Both the position numbers and the translations under genes were made by a program. Shown here in pieces: positions 1-7,952 of a stretch of DNA of 64,000 nucleotides. Position 1 is the stretch's first letter. Every line of letters begins with the position of its first letter. Source of the DNA: an uncultured Selenomonadales bacterium. Lineage in GTDB: Bacteria > Bacillota > Negativicutes > Selenomonadales > Selenomonadaceae. The stretch covers positions 1 through 64,000 of the forward strand of contig CALFJE010000093.1 of NCBI GenBank assembly GCA_937877545.1. The letters are read 5' to 3'. Under the pieces are notes generated by a model that worked only from the letters and a program-made list of their open reading frames with translations, was not told the origin of the DNA and ran no database searches.

Positions 1-114
1 AAGCTCCAGGCTCGCGTTCAGCTTGCGGACAAAGGCGTCGTTCACGCCCGAAAGATTTTTGACACGTTCGCGGACGGCAGTCAAAGTGCCGCCGTTTCTT
101 GAACATGGAACCAT
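1..114 (-). pseudogene. C-terminal fragment, duplicate of the preceding LPP20-like gene
   Basis: Just after the stop of the 116-1147 gene an ATG at 114 opens a frame that runs off the window edge. After seven unrelated residues it reads GGTLTAVRERVKNLSGVN and so on, nearly the same as the C-terminal domain of the upstream protein. The underlying DNA, 1-93, matches 215-307 at 89 of 93 bases by eye. There is no signal peptide and no N-terminal domain, so this is a partial tandem duplication of the gene's 3' end rather than a full paralogue. It could continue as a longer chimeric frame outside the window, which cannot be seen. Confidence 0.6.
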
Positions 115-115
115 T

Positions 116-1147
116 TCAAATCTTAACGAAGCTCGCGCCGACTTCCAGAATTTTTACGGCGAAAGCCTCAAGTAACTGCGCGAAGTCCGCCGCCGTCCCG
201 TCAAAGTCAACGTCAAGCTCCAGGCTCGCGTTCAGCTTGCGGACAAAGGCGTCGTTCACGCCCGAAAGACTTTTGACGCGTTCGCGGACGACAGTCAACG
301 TGCCGCCCATTTGCTCGAAGGTCGGACGGGTTATCAGCAAAGTAACATGACGCTCGACCTGCGCGGCTTGCTTAAGCGCGGCAACGGACAGCTCGTAACC
401 TGCGCGGCGACCCGCCAACTTAAGGGCGTCACTGCCGCCAAGGAAAGCTCCGCCGCCCGTCGACGTGCCCGCGAAAATAATCTCGCCCGTATTAAGTTCG
501 ATAAGGCGGCTCGATAACGTAACCTCGTTGCCCGAAAAATTTTTGACCTCGGCGATAACAAGGCAGTCGGCGTGGAAGTCGTTCGCCAAAGTCTTGCAAA
601 GCTCCTCGTCGTCGTCAGCCGCGATGATTCGACGATAGACAGCACGATTGACTTGCGCCAAATCAACGAGGCGCGTGAAACCTTGACGCTTGAGCGCGGC
701 GATAATTTCATTTTCGACATCGGAGTAACGTTGTCCGCTTGAATCGACAGCCATAACCGCCACGCGGGGATTGTCGGCGTTGAAGTCGACGAGAGCCTTT
801 TTGTCGAGTTCGGTAAGCCGCGCAGAGATTTTGGCGTCGTCCAGCTCCGCGCTAATCGTGACGACAAAAACGCCGTTCTCTACGCGGCTTGAAAGAATTT
901 GCCACGATTGAACGAAGCCCGCGCTGTCGACGGCGTTCACGTCGGAGAGGAGCGCAGAATTTTGGACGCGGGTTTTGGAGTGAACGGTCGCGCCGAATTT
1001 CTGTTCGAGGGCGGAGCGCAGGGCGTCATGAATGGCAATGCGTTCGGAAATGCCGCGCCCGACGGCTTGAACGGACTCCGCCGCGCACGTCCCGACGTTC
1101 AACAACGAGAGCAAAGCCAACGTCGCCAAAAATTTTCTCATAAGCAA
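116..1147 (-). CDS. Secreted LPP20/FlgT-N-like protein of unknown function
   Basis: The 343-residue product starts with a signal peptide (hydrophobic core about residues 6-20, cleavage after TCAA). The following segment, AVGRGISERIAIHDALRSAL, has the look of the LPP20/FlgT N-terminal fold: a conserved small strand followed by a helix, as found in envelope-associated proteins of diderm bacteria. A middle domain, about 125-250, has the alternating pattern of a CsgG/FlgO-like domain (PRVAVMAV, GEIIFAGTSTGGGAF), and the C-terminal 90 residues form a further domain that is duplicated downstream. It should act in the periplasm or at the outer membrane. Upstream, 287 bases separate it from the penicillin-binding protein gene, so it probably has its own promoter. 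The family assignment is by pattern only; no precise function is claimed. Confidence 0.6.
   Translation of the reverse strand: MLMRKFLATLALLSLLNVGTCAAESVQAVGRGISERIAIHDALRSALEQKFGATVHSKTRVQNSALLSDVNAVDSAGFVQSWQILSSRVENGVFVVTISAELDDAKISARLTELDKKALVDFNADNPRVAVMAVDSSGQRYSDVENEIIAALKRQGFTRLVDLAQVNRAVYRRIIAADDDEELCKTLANDFHADCLVIAEVKNFSGNEVTLSSRLIELNTGEIIFAGTSTGGGAFLGGSDALKLAGRRAGYELSVAALKQAAQVERHVTLLITRPTFEQMGGTLTVVRERVKSLSGVNDAFVRKLNASLELDVDFDGTAADFAQLLEAFAVKILEVGASFVKI
215..307. repeat. 93-bp direct repeat, copy 2 (copy 1 at 1-93)
   Basis: The segment is repeated at 1-93 with a constant offset of 214 bases and four mismatches. Copy 2 lies inside the coding sequence of the secreted protein; copy 1 lies beyond its stop codon. 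The repeat may extend beyond the left edge. Confidence 0.85.
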
Positions 1148-1308
1148 TCCCTCCGAAGATACACGGCGCGTATTTTAGGAGCCGTCAAGGATGACGGCTC
1201 CGCTGCCGACGCATTTGCGTGATGCAAATACCGTCGGCGTCACTACTTGAAATTATCAGACGGTACGGATAGCGGACTTTACGCCCCCGCGAGGCGGGCC
1301 TTCTTTTG

Positions 1309-1340
1309 CTACTTTTCTTTGCCCGCTCAAAGAAAAGTAG
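1309..1340. repeat. Perfect 13-bp inverted repeat in the 1148-1433 gap
   Basis: CTACTTTTCTTTG is followed by six bases (CCCGCT) and then its exact complement CAAAGAAAAGTAG. A smaller GC hairpin (CCCGC-GAG-GCGGG region, about 1286-1298) sits beside it. The gap between the penicillin-binding protein and the secreted protein, both on minus, holds no convincing gene. There is no T-run directly after the stem on either strand, so a simple intrinsic terminator is uncertain; a dispersed repeat element or mRNA 3'-end hairpin is equally possible. Confidence 0.6.
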
Positions 1341-1433
1341 TTTACAAATATGAAAATAGAAATCAGCTTAAATCAGAGTGACGAGCCGGTTCCGCGAATC
1401 CACGCTTTGGCAAAGGGGGGATTTTCTCCGCGC

Positions 1434-3464
1434 TTAGGGGCTGAAACGAACCTTGACGGTAGTGCCCCTGTCGACGACCTCGCCCGCGCCTATGCTCTGC
1501 CCGACCGCAAAGCCCGAACCTTCCGCCATAAACGATATACCCGCCTCGTTGGCAAGCCGCGCCGCCTCGCGAATGCTTTTGCCGTAAAAATCGGGTACAC
1601 GAGCCGCTTCGGGCGCAATCTCCTCGTGCGGAGCCTCGGCTTCGGGTTCGGCAGGACGGGGAGGCTCCTCCTTGGGTTGCACGCCGTGAATCGACGCGTC
1701 GCCCTCTCCGACTTCCGCGCCAATCTCGTCCGAATCCAAACCCAACGGCGCGTCGCTCGGCTCAATCCTCAAGTAGCGGAAGACTTGCGAAAAAATCCGA
1801 CTGGCTACGGGCGCGGCAACCTGTCCGCCGTAAAATGAACCCAACGGATCGTCAATCATGACAAGCAAGGCAATCTGCGGGCTTTCGACGGGCGCGAAGC
1901 CGCAAAACGACGCGATATATCTGCCCTCGTCGTAACCTAAGCCGTCCTCGCTGACCTTCTGCGCGGTGCCGGTCTTGCCCGCTATCCTGTAGCCGCGAAC
2001 AGACGCCTTGCCGCCGCCGCCCGACGCCACGACCTGCTCCAGCAAGCCGACCAAAGTCTTATCCGTCGGGCTGTCAATCGTGCGCCGTACCTCCTCGACT
2101 CGCGTCTCCGAATACGTCGTGCCGTTCGCGTTCTTTATCGATTTGACGATATGCGGCTTGAGTAAAATCCCGTCGTTGGCTATCGCGCAAAATGCCGTTA
2201 TCAGCTGAATCGGCGTGACTGCTATACTCTGCCCGATTGACATAGTTGCAATATCCGACTCGACCATTTCGTAGGGCGAATACAATATGCCGTACTCTTC
2301 GCCCGGCAACTCAATGCCTGTCTGGTCTCCGAAGCCGAACAGCCGTGCGTAATCGATGAGCTTTTCCGCGCCCAAGTCGTTGCCGTAAATCGCAAAGCCC
2401 GTGTTCACCGACTGCTTAACCACATCAGCGAACGTCACCGTTCCAAAACTGTCGCCGTTCCAGTTTAGAATCTCCTTGCCCGAAAACGTCACGTACCCCG
2501 GATCGACGAAAACTTGATTAGGCGTGACGATGCCCTCTTGCAACAACGCGCCCGCCACTACCGCCTTGAACGTCGAGCCGGGTTCGTAGATGTAGGACAC
2601 TGCCCGATTCTTCCAAACCTCCTGCTCATAATCCCAAAAACGATTCGGATTGTACGACGGGCGATTTGCCATAGCCAAGACCTCGCCCGTGCGCGGATCC
2701 ATAACTATGCACGTTATCGCCAACGGGTCGTTTTCAGCCATGGCGCGGTCAAGCTCCTGCTCCACGATAAATTGAATCGCGCTGTCAATCGTCAGCTGAA
2801 TCGTCTTGCACTTGTCGCCCTGGTAGCCGTGTTGGGAAAATATCGACTCCAAAATCGGACGGTCGCGGGTGTCGGCGTAGATAAAAGACTCGGTGACTTC
2901 GCCCTTGATATACTTGTCCAAAGCCTGCTCCACGCCGTCAAGCCCTTTGTCGTCGGTGCCCACGAAGCCCAAAACGTTAGCCGCCAAAACGTCGTTGGGA
3001 TAGTAACGCTTAGCCTCGTCGCGGAAGCCCAAACATACCGCGTAATTTTTTTCGCGAATCAGCAAGCGTATCGCCTCGTACTCCGATTGCTCCAGCCGCC
3101 GCTTAACCCACGAAAAGCCGCCGCCGACCGCTATGTCCGCCAAAATTTCCTGTTCGGTTTTGCCGACAAGCGGTGCCAAATCCCGCGCCAGCTCCTTGGG
3201 ATTTTCGACGTGATTGGGGTCGACGAACAGCGATTTGGTCATGGTACTGACGGCAAGCTCGCGCCCGTTGCGGTCGACGATTGCGCCACGCGGCGATTGT
3301 ACGGAATAGTCGTGCCCCACTTGCCAACGCATTCGCTCCGCCAATTCGTTGCCCTGCACCAGTTGCAGCCACGCGTAGCGGAAGACTACCACGCCCATTA
3401 ACGCCAGCAGTATCATTACCAGATTGATGATTCGCTTTTGAACAAACGCCCGATCTCTTTTCAT
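1434..3464 (-). CDS. Penicillin-binding protein 2/SpoVD-type transpeptidase with PASTA domain
   Basis: This class B penicillin-binding protein cross-links peptidoglycan (septal FtsI/SpoVD type). Counting from the chosen ATG at 3464, there is one membrane anchor (about 10-32), a PBP dimer domain, then the transpeptidase with SxxK (STFK, serine near 297), SxN (SVN near 352) and KTGT near 497. A charged Pro/Glu linker leads to one C-terminal PASTA domain (VPDFYGKSIREAA...). The chosen start overlaps the stop of the upstream small membrane gene (ATGA), which implies coupled translation; a longer frame 20 residues upstream lacks a reason to be used. Firmicute dcw clusters usually have ftsL in the partner's place, but the partner here does not look like FtsL. 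No mraW, murE or mraY follows, so this gene is outside the usual dcw cluster. About 676 residues is normal for SpoVD/PBP2 proteins. Confidence 0.9.
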   Translation of the reverse strand: MKRDRAFVQKRIINLVMILLALMGVVVFRYAWLQLVQGNELAERMRWQVGHDYSVQSPRGAIVDRNGRELAVSTMTKSLFVDPNHVENPKELARDLAPLVGKTEQEILADIAVGGGFSWVKRRLEQSEYEAIRLLIREKNYAVCLGFRDEAKRYYPNDVLAANVLGFVGTDDKGLDGVEQALDKYIKGEVTESFIYADTRDRPILESIFSQHGYQGDKCKTIQLTIDSAIQFIVEQELDRAMAENDPLAITCIVMDPRTGEVLAMANRPSYNPNRFWDYEQEVWKNRAVSYIYEPGSTFKAVVAGALLQEGIVTPNQVFVDPGYVTFSGKEILNWNGDSFGTVTFADVVKQSVNTGFAIYGNDLGAEKLIDYARLFGFGDQTGIELPGEEYGILYSPYEMVESDIATMSIGQSIAVTPIQLITAFCAIANDGILLKPHIVKSIKNANGTTYSETRVEEVRRTIDSPTDKTLVGLLEQVVASGGGGKASVRGYRIAGKTGTAQKVSEDGLGYDEGRYIASFCGFAPVESPQIALLVMIDDPLGSFYGGQVAAPVASRIFSQVFRYLRIEPSDAPLGLDSDEIGAEVGEGDASIHGVQPKEEPPRPAEPEAEAPHEEIAPEAARVPDFYGKSIREAARLANEAGISFMAEGSGFAVGQSIGAGEVVDRGTTVKVRFSP

Positions 3465-3865
3465 TTGCCCAACGTCCAAATCGCAAGAATCACCGACACA
3501 CCGGCGCAAACTTTTGAATCCCAAACCAGCTCAATCAAATCGCGCAAGCCGCCCAGTCCGTTATTGGTCTCGTCGTTGCCGCCCAGAAAGTCAACCGCCC
3601 TGTCCAGAAAGCCGAACGCGTCAAAACCCAGCGATATTAGCCAGAAAATCGCTATCAGCACGCCAACCACTTTGACGCCCAGCTCCGTCGAGAAAACCCG
3701 CACAACCGCGCAGGTTACCTGGAAGGCGATTACCGTCGTCGCGATTGTGATTAGGAGCGGCCACTCTTTGGGCACCGCCACGAACAATTTGACCAAAATC
3801 AAAAATAAAATTACTGACAGCGAATAAACCAAAATCCCTGCCGGTATCCCAACTGTTTCGCGCAT
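3461..3865 (-). CDS. Small four-helix membrane protein, unknown
   Basis: This 134-residue product has about four hydrophobic segments (near 8-28, 35-58, 64-84 and 115-131) and a short polar stretch around 90-112 (GGNDETNNGLGG). A ribosome site AAGGAAC precedes the ATG. Its stop overlaps the start of the penicillin-binding protein (ATGA), so the two are co-translated, and it lies 12 bases downstream of telA. I do not recognise the family. It is not FtsL, which has one membrane segment and a coiled coil. A role near the cell-wall synthase or in the envelope-stress context of telA/xpaC is only an inference from position. Confidence 0.6.
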   Translation of the reverse strand: MRETVGIPAGILVYSLSVILFLILVKLFVAVPKEWPLLITIATTVIAFQVTCAVVRVFSTELGVKVVGVLIAIFWLISLGFDAFGFLDRAVDFLGGNDETNNGLGGLRDLIELVWDSKVCAGVSVILAIWTLGK

Positions 3866-3877
3866 AGTTCCCGTTCC

Positions 3878-5029
3878 TTAAGCCCGTCCGGTATTTTTGA
3901 GCAATGCGTCTTTGAGCCGCCCCTCTATTGCCACGAGTTCCTTTTCCGCCGCCTGACGCTTTTGCCGCCCCTCCTGCTGAATGCGGAGCGTTTCCTGAAT
4001 CGTCGCGATTAAATCTTCGTTGACCTTTTTAACCGTCTCGATGTCGACAATGCCGCGTTCGTTCGCCTTAGCCGTGTCGATTGAATTTTGCTTGAGCATT
4101 TCGGCGTTGCGCTTGAGGAGGTCGTTGGTGGCGTCGCTTACGGCGCGTTGAAGTTCGATAACCTCTTTTTGGTGCGTCAAGCCGAGCGCGATAACCATCT
4201 GATTTTTCCAAAGCGGTATCGTGTGATAAATGGCGGATTGCACGCGGTCGATAAGCACGCGGTCGTTGTTTTGGATAAGGCGAATTTGCGGCGCGGTCTG
4301 GATTGCCAACGTCTTGCTGAGCTTGAGGTCGTGGATTTTTTTCTCGAAGCGGTCGACGCTCTGTTCAAAATCGCTGACGACTTGCACAGCCATGGGGTCG
4401 CCCGATTCGGCGGCTTGAGCGCGGAGCTTGGGCAAAATGGTCGTGCGCATTTCGTCAAGTTTTTCCTCGCCGGCGCGGATATAAAGTTGCAACTCCTTGA
4501 AGTAGCCGAGATTTTTTTGATAGAGCGTGTCGAACATGACGACATCCTCCATCATCTTGACTTTGGAATTTTCAAGCCCCGCCTGAATCTTATCGACCTG
4601 GACGGAAAGCTTTTCGTAGCCCTGCATCATATCATCCGCCTTATTGACGAGCGAACCGATAATGGGCAGGTTGCTTAGGAAGCCGCCGCTCTTTTTGGTC
4701 ACGTCGAAGCCCTTGACTTTGCCGACGAGTTCATTGAGCAAAACGCCGACCTCGCCCGCGTCTTTGGAGCGCACTTTGGCAAGAATGCTGTCGGAGAATT
4801 GAGCGATTTCCTTCTGCGCGGGCGCACCGAAAGTCAACGGCGTACTTGAGTCGGTCAAGTCGATATTGTCCTTGATTGATTGGACTTTAGCCTGTTCTTC
4901 GGGCGAAAGCGTTTCGATTTGCTGAGTGACCTTTGCAATTTCCTGCTCCGGTTCGACGGGTTTATCGTCCTTTGCGGGCTCAACGGATTTTTTCTTTGCC
5001 AACAGGTCGTTAAGATTTATGTCTGCCAT
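3878..5029 (-). CDS. telA: TelA/KlaA-family toxic anion resistance protein
   Basis: The 383-residue protein matches the TelA (toxic anion resistance) family in length and pattern: a polar N-terminus (ADINLNDLLAKKK), then a long helical body with motifs such as GFLSNLPIIGSLVN, LDEMRTTILPKLRAQA and LAIQTAPQIRLIQNND, the latter being typical of the family. It is cytoplasmic with no signal peptide or membrane span. In Firmicutes and elsewhere TelA pairs with XpaC, as here (xpaC directly upstream with a 35-codon frame between). The family is linked to tellurite, nisin and cell-envelope stress tolerance, but its biochemical role is unresolved. The start follows CGGAGG at a good distance. Confidence 0.88.
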   Translation of the reverse strand: MADINLNDLLAKKKSVEPAKDDKPVEPEQEIAKVTQQIETLSPEEQAKVQSIKDNIDLTDSSTPLTFGAPAQKEIAQFSDSILAKVRSKDAGEVGVLLNELVGKVKGFDVTKKSGGFLSNLPIIGSLVNKADDMMQGYEKLSVQVDKIQAGLENSKVKMMEDVVMFDTLYQKNLGYFKELQLYIRAGEEKLDEMRTTILPKLRAQAAESGDPMAVQVVSDFEQSVDRFEKKIHDLKLSKTLAIQTAPQIRLIQNNDRVLIDRVQSAIYHTIPLWKNQMVIALGLTHQKEVIELQRAVSDATNDLLKRNAEMLKQNSIDTAKANERGIVDIETVKKVNEDLIATIQETLRIQQEGRQKRQAAEKELVAIEGRLKDALLKNTGRA

Positions 5030-5053
5030 GGTTAATTCCTCCGTAGTTAAAAC

Positions 5054-5161
5054 TTAGAGTTTGAGCAATTCATCAAGATTAACGTTCGCGGGAGTTTTCG
5101 GCGAGCGTCTTAACTTTGCCGACGACCGGCATAGGCTCTTTGAAAATTTTTTCTTTGACAT
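5054..5161 (-). CDS. Possible 35-residue protein between xpaC and telA
   Basis: An ATG at 5161 has a strong site, GGAGGT seven bases upstream, formed by the last codons of xpaC. The frame encodes a basic peptide ending in PANVNLDELLKL, which resembles the start of TelA (INLNDLLAK). The middle of the same stretch reads more protein-like in another frame (IFKEPMPVVGKVKTLAENS). The pattern fits either a tiny gene or an N-terminal TelA-like remnant with two compensating frameshifts, the first at the A-run after MSKK. Which is true cannot be settled here. Confidence 0.35.
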   Translation of the reverse strand: MSKKKFSKSLCRSSAKLRRSPKTPANVNLDELLKL

Positions 5162-5166
5162 CGGAC

Positions 5167-6141
5167 TTACCTCCGTTTTTTGCGCTTATCCTTTAAATAT
5201 TGGTCGTAAAAATCCTCGATTGGCATGAACAGATAGCGAATCCCCTCGACGAGGCTTATCCACATCGGCAAGGTCGTCCATGACAGCAGGAAGTACAACG
5301 CGCCTTGGAACGTTTTGCCCTGATAAAATTTGTGTGCGCCGAACGAGCCGAGGAAAATCGCCAACGCCGATTGAATCAGCTTTGTTTGGACGATTTGCGG
5401 GCGGTCTTCTTCGGGGAAGGGCAACAGGTCTCCCGCAGGGTGCGCGTTTACTTCGCCGCGCCGCCGCCGTTGCATACCTTGTTGCGGGAAGAATTTCCGT
5501 TGAGGCTCAAGTTGCAAGGGTTGGTCGAGCAGGTCGGTATCGATTCGGACGTTGCCGTATTCGTCGACAGCCCCAACGTCAATCGTTTTGCGCTTAATGC
5601 CCTCGGCGTCAAGCTGTTGCTCCATGACGGTCAGCTCGGCGTCGGTGGAAATGATTTGGTCGTTGAGGACGTGCTCGAATTGGTCTTGATAGGCGTCGTC
5701 GAGCGCGGCAAGCGTCTGTTTCATACGCGCCTTAAGCTCCAAAATTCTGTCCGTCGACAAATGCGTCTCTTCCAGCTCAATGTACTGCTTGACGATTTTG
5801 ACTGCGCGGTCTTGATAATAATCAATGAACTTGTACGCCAGCGCAATGCGTTCGGGATTTTTCTCAAGGTGATTCAGAAGATTTTTAGCCGTGCGCTGAA
5901 GCAACCGCAACTGATTGACAAGCTCGCGGTCGTTTAAATGTTCACGCGCCTCCTCCAGATAGTTGAAGTCGGCGGTTGCCTTGTCGAAGTTTTCCTGCAA
6001 GTACTGTGCCCTCTCCGCCTCCAGTTCCTTAAGGTCGAGTTGCGGCGTCCGATTTTTTTTCCAATCCCAAACCGCCTTCCCGCCGAATATCACGCCCGTC
6101 GTCATCAATATCACTATCAGATAGTTCAGCAATTCATCCAA
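5167..6141 (-). CDS. xpaC: XpaC-like protein with C-terminal TM2 domain
   Basis: The product has an N-terminal membrane segment (about 4-20), a long helical middle with XpaC-like character (residues 30-180), a basic/proline linker and a C-terminal TM2 domain (FLGSFGAHKFYQGK, then two membrane segments and EGIRYLF). XpaC proteins are partners of TelA, and the gene order xpaC-telA supports the call. I chose TTG at 6141 because AGGAGG lies eight bases before it; the GTG at 6150 overlaps the ribosome site. The TM2 domain at the end is an addition to the usual XpaC core and may mediate membrane sensing or assembly. Function is unproven. Confidence 0.75.
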   Translation of the reverse strand: MDELLNYLIVILMTTGVIFGGKAVWDWKKNRTPQLDLKELEAERAQYLQENFDKATADFNYLEEAREHLNDRELVNQLRLLQRTAKNLLNHLEKNPERIALAYKFIDYYQDRAVKIVKQYIELEETHLSTDRILELKARMKQTLAALDDAYQDQFEHVLNDQIISTDAELTVMEQQLDAEGIKRKTIDVGAVDEYGNVRIDTDLLDQPLQLEPQRKFFPQQGMQRRRRGEVNAHPAGDLLPFPEEDRPQIVQTKLIQSALAIFLGSFGAHKFYQGKTFQGALYFLLSWTTLPMWISLVEGIRYLFMPIEDFYDQYLKDKRKKRR

Positions 6142-6200
6142 AGCCCGCACCTCCTGCCGTTAAAATTCTTTGCCATTGTACCATAAAAATTTCATTAAGC

Positions 6201-6233
6201 AAAAAAAAATTCCCCGCCGATTTGACGGGGGAA
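6201..6233 (-). terminator. Intrinsic terminator
   Basis: On the minus strand a TTCCCC...GGGGAA stem is followed by nine Ts. It lies just after the stop of the 6242-6793 gene and separates it from xpaC. Confidence 0.85.
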
Positions 6234-6241
6234 AGGATTTA

Positions 6242-6793
6242 TCAAGGCAACGAGATTGATTGATCGCGAACCTGTTTGTGGAGGCGCGGCATGTGCGTCA
6301 GGAAAATTTCAATCAACCGCTCGTGATTCGGGTTTTGAATTCTTGCGTGGAAGTGCGAAGCATTGAGTCCGCTTGCCGAAAAGAACGGCTTATCGCAAAC
6401 GACTTGCCCGCCCGTCTTTACGTCGAACAGCGCGTAGACCGGCAACAGGTGAAAGTTTTCCTGCCATTCGCCCAGGTCGTCGTCGAGTTGCCCGCGACTT
6501 TCCATGGGTATCACCATTTGGAAGATAAACGGCGGGTAGCCTGATTTGTCGCGGCGCAGATAGAAATCGTAAATGCGGCTCGTGTAGGGCACCATGCCCA
6601 GAGCTTGCGCCTTGTTATCGGCGACGAGGAAACAAAGTTCGCCGGTGTCCTTCATGCGGATAAGCGTCAACGCGCCCGAATCGCCCTCCGCGTAGGTCGT
6701 GGCAAGCGGGTCGAAGGGCAAACCGTTATCGGGAGCCGCCGCGCAGGTTGCTGACATCATAATAAGCGCGAGGAGCAAAATTATCTTACGCAT
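6242..6793 (-). CDS. Exported protein of unknown function
   Basis: From the ATG at 6793 the product has 183 residues with a clear signal peptide (MRKIILLLALIMMSATCAAA, cleavage about residue 20). The mature part has no motif I recognise; it has conserved-looking aromatic/charged segments (GELCFLVADNKAQALGMVPY, HFHARIQNPNHERLIEIF). The start lies one base after the plsY stop, so it is translated in the plsY operon. The longer upstream extension of the frame overlaps plsY and has no signal sequence at its start, so it was rejected. The protein should be periplasmic or secreted. Confidence 0.65.
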   Translation of the reverse strand: MRKIILLLALIMMSATCAAAPDNGLPFDPLATTYAEGDSGALTLIRMKDTGELCFLVADNKAQALGMVPYTSRIYDFYLRRDKSGYPPFIFQMVIPMESRGQLDDDLGEWQENFHLLPVYALFDVKTGGQVVCDKPFFSASGLNASHFHARIQNPNHERLIEIFLTHMPRLHKQVRDQSISLP

Positions 6794-6794
6794 G

Positions 6795-7373
6795 TCAAAC
6801 TTTATTTTCGCGCCCCGCCTTGAGCCGATAGAGGTTTTCTCTGTGACGCCAGACGATAGCCGCCGCCGCCGCCAACGCGAAGGCAAAGAATACGTCGGGG
6901 ACTTTGAAGCACGCGGCGAGGATTGGCGTCAGGACAGCCGCGACGATTGAGCCGACCGAGACGTAACGCGTAAGCAGGACGAGCACGAGCCAGACGATAC
7001 AGACAATCGCGGTAATTTTGGGCATGAGCGCGGCGAGGACACCAAGCCCCGTGGCGACGCCTTTGCCGCCCTTAAAGCCCGCGAATATCGGGAACATGTG
7101 ACCGAGCATGGCGAAGAATCCGCCCGCGACCATTGCGGCAGGAGAAACTAACATGCACGCGCCGAACAGGACGCCGAGTTGACCTTTAAGGAAGTCGAAG
7201 ATAAAGACCAACAGCCCCGCCTTGCGACCGAGGACGCGCCACGCGTTGGTTGCGCCGATATTGTGCGAGCCGAATCGCCGCAAATCTTTTTTCCAGATGA
7301 GCCTGCCCAAAATCAGCCCGAACGGTATCGAGCCGATAAGGTACGCCGCCAATAAAAGTATCGCCCAGTCCAT
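6795..7373 (-). CDS. plsY: Glycerol-3-phosphate acyltransferase PlsY
   Basis: PlsY transfers the acyl group from acyl-phosphate to glycerol-3-phosphate, the first step of phospholipid synthesis in bacteria with the PlsX/PlsY route. The 192-residue product is full length, with several membrane segments and the family's three signature loops: GSIPFGLILGR and GSHNIGATNAWR near the start, FKGGKGVATGLG in the middle and the YVSVGSI region later. Its stop is one base from the next gene, an exported protein. A tRNA-Leu gene on the same strand lies just upstream. Confidence 0.95.
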   Translation of the reverse strand: MDWAILLLAAYLIGSIPFGLILGRLIWKKDLRRFGSHNIGATNAWRVLGRKAGLLVFIFDFLKGQLGVLFGACMLVSPAAMVAGGFFAMLGHMFPIFAGFKGGKGVATGLGVLAALMPKITAIVCIVWLVLVLLTRYVSVGSIVAAVLTPILAACFKVPDVFFAFALAAAAAIVWRHRENLYRLKAGRENKV

Positions 7374-7409
7374 TCCTCATTCCCCCGTCCCAAATCATAA
7401 TTGCATTGT

Positions 7410-7494
7410 TGGTGCGGATGGAGGGGGTCGAACCCTCACGCCCGAAGGCAACGGATCCTAAGTCCGGCGCGTCTGCCAATTCCGCCACACCCGC
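7410..7494 (-). tRNA. tRNA-Leu, anticodon UAG
   Basis: Read on the minus strand this is a class II tRNA with a long variable arm. The acceptor stem is GCGGGTG paired with CATCCGC, the D-arm contains GGCGGAATTGGCAGACGC, the anticodon loop is ACTTAGGAT (anticodon TAG), the variable arm has the hairpin TTGCCTTCGGGCG, and the T-arm is AGGGTTCGACCCCCT. CCA is encoded at 7410-7412. Anticodon UAG reads CUA/CUN leucine codons. Confidence 0.95.
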
Positions 7495-7661
7495 ACGCGC
7501 CGATTAAATCACATTTATTTTTCAGTGTCAATGCCGCGCAGGATTTAATCATTACCCGCCGCCCGCCGATTCAAACTTTCTTGCCGCGCCTAAATTTCAG
7601 GGAAGGAATAAGCCGCCTATCGCCGAATATCAGTTCAAAACTTTAGGGGAGGGCAACAGCT

Positions 7662-7952
7662 GTGCGCCTCATGCAAACCATTCGGGACTTCCGCTCCATA
7701 GTCCGAGAATACAAAAGTTTTTTCGTGCCCAAATATTGCTCGACGGTGACGTTTTACTTGGGCTTGATATTCATGCTGATACTTCCGCGCAGGCTCTTCA
7801 CCTTGCCGAACAAAAAGGGCGAGGTCGCAAGCGGAGCCTTCGGCAAAAACCCGGTTGAGTCGTTGACCGATAAGGATAAGCAGCTGATTCGCGAGACGTT
7901 CGACGAATACTTTAACGATAACGGAGGGAAAAAACTTGCAGACAAAAAATAA
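7662..7952 (+). CDS. Small single-span membrane protein upstream of argS
   Basis: The 96-residue product (GTG start; an ATG at 7671 is an alternative) follows the site GGGGAGGG. It has one hydrophobic segment (about 27-42, TVTFYLGLIFMLILP) between a basic N-terminal part and a polar C-terminal tail. Its last 17 bases overlap the start of argS, so argS translation is probably coupled to it. I do not recognise the family. The 160 bases before it, after the tRNA, hold no clear gene or T-box. Confidence 0.6.
   Translation: MRLMQTIRDFRSIVREYKSFFVPKYCSTVTFYLGLIFMLILPRRLFTLPNKKGEVASGAFGKNPVESLTDKDKQLIRETFDEYFNDNGGKKLADKK

Noticed and set aside
1350..1838. A 162-codon plus frame over the end of the penicillin-binding protein gene
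   Set aside because: It is antisense to the PASTA region and linker and has no protein-like pattern.
3461..3865. ftsL upstream of the penicillin-binding protein
   Set aside because: The product has four membrane segments and no coiled coil, unlike FtsL.
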